64,000 nucleotides of DNA. Source: Nocardia wallacei (GTDB lineage Bacteria; Actinomycetota; Actinomycetes; Mycobacteriales; Mycobacteriaceae). This document shows, one piece after another, positions 26,368 through 33,687 of this stretch. Within the stretch, counting starts at the first letter, position 1. The number at the start of each line of letters is the position of its first letter. Below the pieces are notes generated by a model that was not told the origin of the DNA, searched no databases, and saw only the letters and a list, made by a program, of their open reading frames with translations. The DNA lies in the NCBI RefSeq assembly GCF_029869545.1, contig NZ_JARWQD010000106.1, forward strand, positions 1 through 64,000. The letters run 5' to 3'. The translations under genes and the position numbers were made by a program.

Positions 26368-27221
26368 CCGATTCTCCTCGCCCGGCCCAGCGCCTGGCCG
26401 ATCAGCAGGAAGCCCAGCGTCAGCCCGGCGATGATCACCAAAGGTCCCACGGCCATGGCCGGATTGGCGTCCATATTCGACACCGACTCCGCCACCACCG
26501 ATCCCAGCGACGGTTGCGGCTGCCGCACACCCAGGCCGATGAAGCTCATCGCCCCGTCAACGGCCACCGCGATCGACATCGACAGTGCCAGCTGCACTGC
26601 CAGCGGCTCGAGAACGTTGGGCAGCAGATGTTTTCGCAGCGTCCACCACGTGCCCGCGCCGATGACCGCGGCCGCCTCCACGAACGCCTGCTCGCGCACC
26701 CGCAGGATCGCGGTGCGGATCTGGCGGCCGAAGACCGGCACCTCCGCGGCGACGATGACGATGATCACCGCGTGCGCGCCCGGCCCGGTGATGGCGGTCA
26801 GCGCGATGGCCAGGATGAGCGCCGGGAAGGCGAGCACGACGTCGAAGACGCGTTGTGCCACCGTATCCGCCAGCGCATGCGCGCTGGCCAGCAGCCCGAT
26901 GGCCGACCCCAGCACCGCCGCGACCGGTACCGCGGCGAACACGATCAGCAGGTCTATCCGGAGCCCGTGCAGCACCCGCGCCCACACGTCCCGATTCAGC
27001 TCGTCGGTGCCGAGCCAGTGTGCCGCTCCGGGCCCCAGCAGGTTGGCCCCGGTGATCTGCGTCGTCGGGTCGTACCGACTCAGCACCCCCGCGAACAGCC
27101 CGGCCAGCACGATCACCGCGACGACCAGCGATCCCGCCAAGCCCTGGCCCCGCAGCAACGCCGGTCGCCGGATGCCGGAATCTCCTGCGGCAGTGGTTGT
27201 TTCTTCCACGACCGCGCTCAT
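26364..27221 (-). CDS. ABC transporter permease, DppC type
   Basis: A 285-residue inner-membrane permease: N-terminal hydrophobic helix (residues ~33-53), the OppC-type N-terminal ITGANLLGPGAAHWLGTDELNRDVWARVLHG motif, five core helices and the EAA-loop region VREQAFVEAAAVIGAGTWWTLRKHLLPNVLEPL. It pairs with the DppB-type permease to form the transmembrane channel. Starts 76 bases after the DppB-type gene; its stop overlaps the ATPase start by four bases. Confidence 0.9.
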   Translation of the reverse strand: MSAVVEETTTAAGDSGIRRPALLRGQGLAGSLVVAVIVLAGLFAGVLSRYDPTTQITGANLLGPGAAHWLGTDELNRDVWARVLHGLRIDLLIVFAAVPVAAVLGSAIGLLASAHALADTVAQRVFDVVLAFPALILAIALTAITGPGAHAVIIVIVAAEVPVFGRQIRTAILRVREQAFVEAAAVIGAGTWWTLRKHLLPNVLEPLAVQLALSMSIAVAVDGAMSFIGLGVRQPQPSLGSVVAESVSNMDANPAMAVGPLVIIAGLTLGFLLIGQALGRARRIG

Positions 27222-27297
27222 CGCAGTCCTCCAGAACGATGCCCCGAATCGCGCCGCACGCCGGAATGCCCGGCAGCCGTGCGTATTTCGTCACCCC

Positions 27298-28257
27298 TCA
27301 TCCCCGCCCTCCGATCCGGATCCGCGGATCCAACCACGCGTGCACGATGTCGGTGAGCAGCTGGATCGCCACGAATACCGTCACCGACAGCAGCAGCAAT
27401 ACCTGCACGACCGGATAGTCGCGCCGATTGATGCCCTGTTCGATGAGCTGCCCGATGCCCGGCCACGCGAAGACCGCCTCGACCAGGACCGCGCCGCCGA
27501 GCAGATGCCCGGTCTGGATGCCCAGCGCGGTCAGCACGGCGGGCAGCGCGTTGCGCAAGGCGCCGCGGGTGACGATCTGCCACTGCGAGATTCCTTGGGA
27601 ACGAGCGGTCAGCACATAGGGTTTGGCGAGTTCGGTGCGCAGCGCCTCGGTGAGGAACCGGGTGAGCGCCGCGCCCACGGGCAGCGCCAGGCAGGTGGCG
27701 GGCAGCAGCAGGTACTGCGCGGCGATATCGGGTCGCGCGATGAATCCGTCGGGCGGCACGCCGCCCGCGGGCAGCACCGGAATCGCGATCGCGAACACCA
27801 GCACCAGCAGCACACTGGTCACGAAGGTCGGCAGCGCGACGGCCGCCGTATTCGCCGCCGCCACAACGGTATTCAACCAGCGACGCGGCCAGACCACCGA
27901 GGCCACACCGAACCCGAGGCTCACCACGATCGCCAGCAGCAGCGCGACACCGGTCAGCACCAGGGTGTTGGTCAGCCCCTGGCTCACCAGTTCGGAGATC
28001 GGACCGCCGAGGATGTAGGACCGGCCGAGGTCTAGGGTGAGCAGTCCGCCGAGCCAGCTCAGGTACTGCGCCGGGATCGACCGGTCCAGCCCCAGCTGGT
28101 GCCGGATCGCCGCGATCGACTGCGGGGTCGCGTCCGGTCCGGCGAGCGTGCTGGCGGGATCGCCCGGGACCAGCCGCATCAGCAGGAAGATCAGCACCGA
28201 GGCCGCGAACAGCACCAGAACGGCGGAGGGCAAGCGGCGCAACAGATATCGGGTCAT
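27298..28257 (-). CDS. ABC transporter permease, DppB type
   Basis: A 319-residue permease with the characteristic DppB beginning MTRYLLRRLPSAVLVLFAASVLIFLLMRLVPGDPA, QLGLDRSIPAQYLSWLGGLLTLDLGRSY, and the EAA loop LTARSQGISQWQIVTRGALRNALPAVLT. Six membrane helices are evident. ATG at 28257 overlaps the end of the binding-protein gene (ATGA), so translation is coupled. Second gene of the polycysteine-leader operon. Confidence 0.92.
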   Translation of the reverse strand: MTRYLLRRLPSAVLVLFAASVLIFLLMRLVPGDPASTLAGPDATPQSIAAIRHQLGLDRSIPAQYLSWLGGLLTLDLGRSYILGGPISELVSQGLTNTLVLTGVALLLAIVVSLGFGVASVVWPRRWLNTVVAAANTAAVALPTFVTSVLLVLVFAIAIPVLPAGGVPPDGFIARPDIAAQYLLLPATCLALPVGAALTRFLTEALRTELAKPYVLTARSQGISQWQIVTRGALRNALPAVLTALGIQTGHLLGGAVLVEAVFAWPGIGQLIEQGINRRDYPVVQVLLLLSVTVFVAIQLLTDIVHAWLDPRIRIGGRG

Positions 28258-29840
28258 GACAGGAACGCCTCCGTGAGGACCGTCTCGCGGCGCTTGGTCC
28301 ACTGCACGCCGTGCAGCCGCTTGGATGCCGCGACCTGGTTGAGCCGCGCGCCGATCTCGATGAGGAACAGCCCCTCCAGCAACTGGTCGCTGACGGCCTG
28401 GTAGGCCGCGACCGCGGCGGGGCCGGTGCCGTCGGTGCGCCGCCACGCGGAGTCGGCGGCGGCGACATACGCCGGAGATTCGTAGTGGGAGGCGTTCTTT
28501 CGCGCGTTGAAGGGATAGGCGCTGACGTTGAGCGTGGACGGCACGAACTGCGCCCACGAGTGATCGGTCACCCACAGACCCGGAAACTGGCCCCCGATCA
28601 GCTTTTTCACCGCGGTCGCGTCGTCGTTCGGGTCGAGGGTCACCTCGATCCCGGCCTCGGCCAGGTTGGCCTGCACGATCTGGGCGGTGGCGCCGTAGAA
28701 GGGCAGGCTGGTGTTGTACGACAGCGGGATCGCCGGTGGTGGCGGAAGCTGCGCGACCAGTTCGCGGGCGCGGCCGATATTGCGGGCGTAGCGGGTATTG
28801 CGCGCCTCGTCGTAGGCCGGAGAGGTCCTGGGCCACGGCAGGTTCAGCGGATATCCGGCGCCGCGGAAGACCTCCTCGATAATGCGTTCACGGTCGATGG
28901 CGTACGCGATCGCCTGCCGCATCCGGACGTCGGCCAGCGCCGGATTCCGCAGGTTCACACCGACATACACCTGCAGTTCGGCCCCATCGTAGGTGATCGC
29001 CCGGAACCCGGCCCGCCGCGAAAGGTTCTCGATATCCCGGGAATTCAGACCGTGGGCGAGTGCGATCTGACCCGACCGCAGCGCGTTGAGCTGCGCCTGA
29101 CTGTCGGGAACGACCGACAGCTGCACCCGGTCCAGATACGGCCGGTCGGGCACCCAGTACCGCTCGTTGCGTTCGAACACCATGCGGCTGTTGGGGATTC
29201 GCTCGGTGAAGCGGAAAGGCCCGGTGCCGATGAACTGCTCACCGGCCGACAGCTCGCCGATGGTCTCGCGGTCCAGGATCGGCACGGTGTCGAGCAGATC
29301 GAAGATATTGCCCAGCGGGTGCGCGAACCGCAGGACGATGCGGTGCGGTGCGCCGGTGTCGTATTCGGTGATCGCCGCGGCGGTACTCTTCAGTTGCGCG
29401 GACCATTTCGGGTCGGCGTAGGTGCGCAGCGCGAATTCCACATCGGCGGAGGTGAAGGGCCGCCCGCTGTGGAAGGTGACGTCGTCGCGCAGTTCCAGGG
29501 CGAGCGACAGGCCGTCCGGTGCCAGCCGCCACGAGGTCGCCAGCAGCGGTTGCGGTTCCAGCCGGTCGTTCGGGTAGCGGACCAGGGTCTCGTAGACCAG
29601 GCCGATGACCGCCGGAGTCGTCGCGGTGTTGGTGAGGATGTTGGCGGGGACGATGTCGTAGGGCGTGCCCACCTTCAGCGTGCCGCCCCGCACCGGCGTC
29701 GCATCGGCACCGGCGGCATCGAGTTCGTGCACCGCCGAGGTGCAGGCCGCCAACGCACCGCCGCCGAAGACAGCGAGCGCGGACACGCTCGCGCCCCGCA
29801 GAAACGTGCGGCGCGATAACGCGCCGGGTGGTGAGCTCAT
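28254..29840 (-). CDS. ABC transporter substrate-binding lipoprotein (SBP family 5)
   Basis: A 528-residue extracellular solute-binding protein of family 5. The N-terminus carries a twin-arginine motif (SRRTFLRG, 9-16) and a lipobox ending LAAC with Cys33, so it is probably Tat-exported and lipid-anchored. Core family patterns include GGTLKVGT, PLLATSWRLAPDGLSLALELRDDVTFHSGRPFTSADVEF, GTGPFRF and VRMRQAIAYAIDRERIIEEVF. Family 5 binds peptides, nickel, glutathione or other small organics. The leader at 29886-29957, with four Cys codons, and the divergent arylsulfatase argue for an organosulfur or sulfate-ester ligand (inference). A weak ribosome site (GAGGA) precedes the ATG at 29840. Confidence 0.92.
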   Translation of the reverse strand: MSSPPGALSRRTFLRGASVSALAVFGGGALAACTSAVHELDAAGADATPVRGGTLKVGTPYDIVPANILTNTATTPAVIGLVYETLVRYPNDRLEPQPLLATSWRLAPDGLSLALELRDDVTFHSGRPFTSADVEFALRTYADPKWSAQLKSTAAAITEYDTGAPHRIVLRFAHPLGNIFDLLDTVPILDRETIGELSAGEQFIGTGPFRFTERIPNSRMVFERNERYWVPDRPYLDRVQLSVVPDSQAQLNALRSGQIALAHGLNSRDIENLSRRAGFRAITYDGAELQVYVGVNLRNPALADVRMRQAIAYAIDRERIIEEVFRGAGYPLNLPWPRTSPAYDEARNTRYARNIGRARELVAQLPPPPAIPLSYNTSLPFYGATAQIVQANLAEAGIEVTLDPNDDATAVKKLIGGQFPGLWVTDHSWAQFVPSTLNVSAYPFNARKNASHYESPAYVAAADSAWRRTDGTGPAAVAAYQAVSDQLLEGLFLIEIGARLNQVAASKRLHGVQWTKRRETVLTEAFLS

Positions 29841-29867
29841 CTGGGAAATCCTCGGAATGCTGGCGGA

Positions 29868-29901
29868 CTGCTGTCATGGCGTCGTTCACTCACGACAGCA
29901 G
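29868..29901 (-). promoter_or_regulatory. Attenuator-like hairpin over the polycysteine codons
   Basis: On the minus strand CTGCTGTC (29901-29894), which is the Cys codon tract itself, is perfectly complementary to GACAGCAG (29875-29868) downstream of the leader stop; a second short pairing GTCGT/ACGAC lies in the loop. A ribosome slowed at the Cys codons would prevent this pairing. The hairpin ends 27 bases before the binding-protein start, so it could control either its translation or transcription. Confidence 0.6.
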
Positions 29902-29957
29902 CAGCACGACGGTCCGCCCGAGCCTGTCCGGGGCGCGCTGGGCCGACTCGTGTGCAT
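29886..29957 (-). CDS. Polycysteine leader peptide (23 aa), cysteine-responsive attenuator
   Basis: ATG at 29957, 24 codons to a TGA at 29886. The peptide ends PSCCCCRE, with four consecutive Cys codons (TGC TGC TGC TGT) two codons before the stop region. Polycysteine leader ORFs are known in mycobacteria as cysteine-responsive attenuators of sulfur-assimilation operons, and are often leaderless. A -10-like TACCGT (29971-29966) sits 8 bases before the ATG, which fits a leaderless transcript. It lies 45 bases upstream of the binding-protein gene, in the same direction. Its existence is inferred from sequence only; too short for ordinary gene finders. Confidence 0.75.
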   Translation of the reverse strand: MHTSRPSAPRTGSGGPSCCCCRE

Positions 29958-30057
29958 GGCAACCGACGGTAGAAGAACTACGACCGGTCGGCACCGGTTG
30001 CACGCACCCTGCACAAAACCCTGGCGAACGGCCCCGGTGTCCGGTTTCGCTGGACCG

Positions 30058-32355
30058 ATGTCTGTGCCTGACCATGCCCGCGGCTACGAGAACGTCACCG
30101 CACCGATCGGCCGCACCACCGCCGACGCCGAACCGCAGTGGACCTATCCCCCGGCCGCGCCCGCGGGCGCCCCGAACATCATCGTGGTGCTGGTCGACGA
30201 CATGGGCTTCAGCGATATCGGGCCGTTCGGCTCGGAGATCGAGACGCCGACGCTGGATCGCCTTGCCGCACAGGGCATCCGGCTCACCAATTATCACACC
30301 ACCCCGCTGTGCTCACCGTCGCGGGCGGCCCTGCTCACCGGAATCAACCCGCACCGTGCGGGTTTCGGGTTCGTCGCGAACGCCGATCCGGGATATCCGG
30401 GCCTGCGGCTGGAGCTGGCCGACGATGTACTCACGCTGCCGGAGGCATTGCGCGCCAACGGCTATGCCACCTACGCGGTCGGCAAGTGGCATCTGGTCCG
30501 CGATGCCACCATGAACCCTGCGGCGCACCGGGATTCGTGGCCGACACAGCGCGGCTTCGACCGCTACTACGGATCGCTGGAGGGATTCAACTCCTACTAC
30601 TACCCGAACCAGATCGTCTCCGACGGCTCGGTGGTCGACGTGGAGAGCTACCCGGAGGACTACTACGTCACCGACGATCTCACCGACAAGGCGATCGCGT
30701 ACCTGAAGGACCTGCGGGCCCACGACGCGGTCAAACCGTTCTTCCTCTACTTCGCCCATGTCGCGATGCACGGTCCGCTGCAGGCCAAGCCGGTCGATCT
30801 GGAGAAGTACCGCGGCCGGTATGCCGCGGGCTGGGATCGGTTGCGGCACAGCCGTTTCGCGTCGCAGCTGGCGCAGGGCCTGTTTCCGCCGGGGACCCGG
30901 CAGAAGCCGCGCAACACCGAACCGGGATACGAGGCCCGGGAGTGGGATTCGCTCTCGGCCGGGGAACAGCGCCGCTTCGCGCGCTATATGGAGGTCTACG
31001 CGGCGATGGTCGACAATATCGACCAGAACCTGGGCCGCCTGCTCGACGTGGTGGAGCGGCTGGGCGAGCTGGACAACACGATCGTCGTCTTCACCTCCGA
31101 CAACGGCGGCACCGCCGAGGGCGGTCCCGTCGGAACCCGCAGCTACCTGGCGGAATTCGCGCATGTCGACGATCCGGACTGGGTCGGGGACGTGCCGCAC
31201 GACGAGGAGCTGATCGGGACCGCACGCCTGGGCGTGCACTACCCGCGCGGGTGGGGGCAGGCGTCGAATACGCCGTTCCGGTTCTACAAGGGGCAGACCT
31301 TCGCCGGGGGCGTGCGGGTGCCGTTCGTGGTCTCGTGGCCGAAAGGGCTGCCCGCCGGCGAGATTCGGCGCGAATACGTCTATGTGACCGATCTGGCGCC
31401 GACCCTGCTGGAGCTGGCGGGACTCTCGCGCCCCACCGTGCGTAACGGACTGCCCGCCAAGGACTTCGACGGCGTTTCGGCGGTTCGGGTGCTGCGCGAT
31501 CCCGAGGCGGCCTCGGCACACGTCGAGCAGTATTCGGAGATGACCGGGCACCGCGGCTTCTACCGCGACGGCTGGAAGCTGCTCGCGCTGCACGAGCCGG
31601 GCACCGATATCGACGACCCACGCTGGCAGCTGTTCGACGTGCGCACCGATCCGACCGAGCTACACGACGTCGCGGCGCAATTCCCCGAGAAGGTCGCCGA
31701 GCTGGCCCGCGCGTGGGATGCGGCCGCCTGGCACAACACCGTGTTCCCGCTGGTCACCCGCGCGGACCTGGCACGCCGGAGGCCGGAGGAGGCCCGGCTC
31801 GCGCGGCCGCTGCGCCTGCTGCCCGGCACCCCCACGCTGGAGCGGTACCGCTCGCAGCGGCTGATCGCCTATCGCGACTTCACCGTCACCGCCGAACTCG
31901 GCGGATATGCCCCGGGTGACGAGGGAGTACTGCTGGCGCACGGCGATCCGCAGGGCGGCTACCTGCTCTATGTCGAGGATGGGCGGGCGGTGTTCGGATT
32001 CAACGGCTACGGCCGCTACGCCACCGTCGCCGCGCCGATCCCGCCGGGCGCGCGGGGGATCACCGTCGCCGCCCTCGTGCGACCCAAGCTGCGCTGGGAT
32101 TTCACCGTCAGCATCGACGGGGAACCGGTGGCGCAGCTGCTCGATCGGGTCCAGCTGGTCGGCATGGCGCCGTGGACCGGCATCTCCGTCGGTGTCGACG
32201 CCCGCGGACCGGTCGCCTGGGAGCTGCGCGAGCGCCGCGGCCCGTTCCGCTACACCGGTGACCTGCGCGCGATCACCTACACCCCGGGGCAATTGCGCGT
32301 GCCGGAGCGGACCGTGCGCGCCGTGGAGGCGGAGGCCGAAGTGCTGGCCGAGTAA
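30058..32355 (+). CDS. Arylsulfatase (formylglycine-dependent sulfatase)
   Basis: A 765-residue type I sulfatase that releases sulfate from aryl or alkyl sulfate esters. The formylglycine motif CSPSR (Cys85 to Arg89) followed by AALLTG, the metal-binding Asp pair in VVLVDDMG (Asp47-Asp48), GKWHL, and TSDNGGTAEGG are all present; the cysteine requires an FGE enzyme not seen here. The C-terminal ~200 residues form the extra beta domain common in the ~780-residue actinobacterial and Pseudomonas group. There is no signal peptide, so it acts in the cytoplasm on imported substrate. ATG at 30058 is chosen; an in-frame ATG at 29956 would add 34 residues and shares its CATG with the leader start. Divergent from the leader-controlled ABC operon. 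Confidence 0.9.
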   Translation: MSVPDHARGYENVTAPIGRTTADAEPQWTYPPAAPAGAPNIIVVLVDDMGFSDIGPFGSEIETPTLDRLAAQGIRLTNYHTTPLCSPSRAALLTGINPHRAGFGFVANADPGYPGLRLELADDVLTLPEALRANGYATYAVGKWHLVRDATMNPAAHRDSWPTQRGFDRYYGSLEGFNSYYYPNQIVSDGSVVDVESYPEDYYVTDDLTDKAIAYLKDLRAHDAVKPFFLYFAHVAMHGPLQAKPVDLEKYRGRYAAGWDRLRHSRFASQLAQGLFPPGTRQKPRNTEPGYEAREWDSLSAGEQRRFARYMEVYAAMVDNIDQNLGRLLDVVERLGELDNTIVVFTSDNGGTAEGGPVGTRSYLAEFAHVDDPDWVGDVPHDEELIGTARLGVHYPRGWGQASNTPFRFYKGQTFAGGVRVPFVVSWPKGLPAGEIRREYVYVTDLAPTLLELAGLSRPTVRNGLPAKDFDGVSAVRVLRDPEAASAHVEQYSEMTGHRGFYRDGWKLLALHEPGTDIDDPRWQLFDVRTDPTELHDVAAQFPEKVAELARAWDAAAWHNTVFPLVTRADLARRRPEEARLARPLRLLPGTPTLERYRSQRLIAYRDFTVTAELGGYAPGDEGVLLAHGDPQGGYLLYVEDGRAVFGFNGYGRYATVAAPIPPGARGITVAALVRPKLRWDFTVSIDGEPVAQLLDRVQLVGMAPWTGISVGVDARGPVAWELRERRGPFRYTGDLRAITYTPGQLRVPERTVRAVEAEAEVLAE

Positions 32356-32407
32356 GTGGATCCCGAAATCGCCCCCGTACACGGATCGTCCGTTGCAGGA
32401 TGGGACC

Positions 32408-32722
32408 GTGCGGTTGCATCGGCACATTCCCTGGGTGGCAGCCGCGGTCGCCGCGATCGCGTGGACGGCCGCGGCGGCATGGAGCGTGGCGATCGGCCTG
32501 TTCCAGGCGGCGGATACGCGCTGCGGCAGCACCGCGCCCCGGGTCGACATGGCGGGCGGCTGGTGGGTGATCGCCACGCTCGCCGTCTGGACCCTGCCGT
32601 TCGCGTTGTGCGCGTTCATGTTTCGATCCCGCTGGGCGGTACCGGCGGTATGGCTGGCCGTCGTGGTCGACCTGGTGGTGGTCGCGGCGATGTTCACCCA
32701 CCCCACGCGCTTCTGCTGGTGA
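32408..32722 (+). CDS. Small membrane protein, three helices
   Basis: A 104-residue hydrophobic protein with three likely membrane helices (about residues 8-30, 46-66 and 74-93). Two cysteines (in TRCGST and near the end, TRFCW) flank the helices. I do not recognise the family. GTG at 32408 is preceded by AGGATGGG. It lies 52 bases after the arylsulfatase on the same strand and may share its transcript. Confidence 0.6.
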   Translation: MRLHRHIPWVAAAVAAIAWTAAAAWSVAIGLFQAADTRCGSTAPRVDMAGGWWVIATLAVWTLPFALCAFMFRSRWAVPAVWLAVVVDLVVVAAMFTHPTRFCW

Positions 32723-32728
32723 CGACCG

Positions 32729-32828
32729 CCCGCAGCGCGTCGACGGTCCCGCTGACCACCGGCCGCGACGAGCGCTACCCGCAGCGCGTCGACGGTCCTG
32801 CTGACGACCGGCCGCGCGATGAGCGCTA
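32729..32828. repeat. Tandem duplication of the YdeI-like gene 3' end
   Basis: Two units (32729-32777 and 32778-32828, 49 and 51 bases) beginning CGCAGCGCGTCGACGG and ending GAGCGCTACC. The repeated start matches the last codons of the YdeI-like gene, which continues at 32826 with CGCGCAGCGCGTCGATG. The pattern looks like slippage-type duplication just past a gene end. Confidence 0.7.
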
Positions 32829-33263
32829 CCCGCGCAGCGCGTCGATGATCTTTCCGATACGCCCGGCGCGCGTTTCGGGCCGCTTCGCGTCGGTCACGGA
32901 CCGGGCCTGTTCGCGGCGGCGGGAATAGGATTGCCCGTCGAAGCTCTCACGCAGCCCGGCCTCGGCCAGCGCCGCGGCCAGATCGTCGGGCACCGCCACG
33001 GTCCGCTCGGCGGTGTCGCGCTCGAGGGTGACCGTGACCGTATCGCCGGGCTCCTTGCCGACCGCCGCGCGGATGGATTTGAGCAGGCCGATGCACGGAC
33101 CCTCGCCCATGGAGACGATCGAACCGGTGTAGTCGACGCCGTCGAAGGTGGCTCGTACCGGGATCCGCCCGCCGCCGCCCAGCGCCGACACCACCTCGGC
33201 GGGCACGGGCACGTAGGCCCCGCCGCCCCGGGCGGACTCGATCGTGGCCTCGAATCGCTGCAT
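32826..33263 (-). CDS. DUF1905 / YdeI-OmpD-associated family protein
   Basis: A 145-residue protein with an N-terminal DUF1905 barrel (residues 1-85: FEATIESARGGGAYVPVPAEVVSALGGGGRIPVRATFDGVDYTGSI...GLLKSIRAAVG) and a C-terminal YdeI/bacteriocin-protection-like helical segment (PDDLAAALAEAGLRESFDGQSYSRRREQARSVTDAKRPETRAGRI). Members are widespread in actinobacteria and have no firm function. ATG at 33263. Its 3' end is bordered by a tandem duplication of its last codons. Confidence 0.85.
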   Translation of the reverse strand: MQRFEATIESARGGGAYVPVPAEVVSALGGGGRIPVRATFDGVDYTGSIVSMGEGPCIGLLKSIRAAVGKEPGDTVTVTLERDTAERTVAVPDDLAAALAEAGLRESFDGQSYSRRREQARSVTDAKRPETRAGRIGKIIDALRG

Positions 33264-33687
33264 GACCGCATGCTAATCCGGACGCCGCCGCAGGTGTCGG
33301 ATATCCCCCGGCGATCGGCGGGCAAATGATTTACCGCGCGGTAATTCGCGCGACGTAACCTGTGCGACGTCCGTCTCACCGCGGCGGAAATCGGCGCCGA
33401 AGCCGGAAACCGGATGTGTTAACAAATGTAAAACGCCCGAGAACCGGTCGTTTCCAAAGCATCACCGGTGCGCCGCCCGAATGCCCCCGCGGGGTCGGAA
33501 ACCGGCATCGCCCCAGGTCGCCCCCGACCAGGCCCGGTGTGGCCGCTACCGCACAGTGACCGTCACGTTTCCCGAGCCTCACAACTCACAGGGCCCGCAG
33601 GAGCGTTGTGAGAGAACCGTTTTGCCCGCTCCCCGAGCGTCCTTACTCTCGGTGCAGCAGCCCGATTCTCAGCTCGAAGGGGGCGTT
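33264..33687. other. Intergenic region upstream of narG with two dyads
   Basis: A 424-base divergent gap with no convincing gene. It contains a perfect 14-bp palindrome TTACCGCGCGGTAA at 33331-33344, an A/T-rich stretch near 33419 (TTAACAAATGTAAAAC), and an 8-bp inverted repeat with CTCACAAC (33578-33585) and GTTGTGAG (33605-33612), 19 bases apart. These are candidate sites for nitrate/oxygen control of narGHJI; I cannot assign a regulator. Confidence 0.45.
33331..33344. promoter_or_regulatory. 14-bp perfect palindrome upstream of narG
   Basis: TTACCGCGCGGTAA reads the same on both strands and lies in the gap between the YdeI-like gene (68 bases from its start) and narG. Symmetry and A/T ends suit a dimeric repressor site. 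It is nearer to the YdeI-like gene, so it may control that gene rather than narG. Confidence 0.4.
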
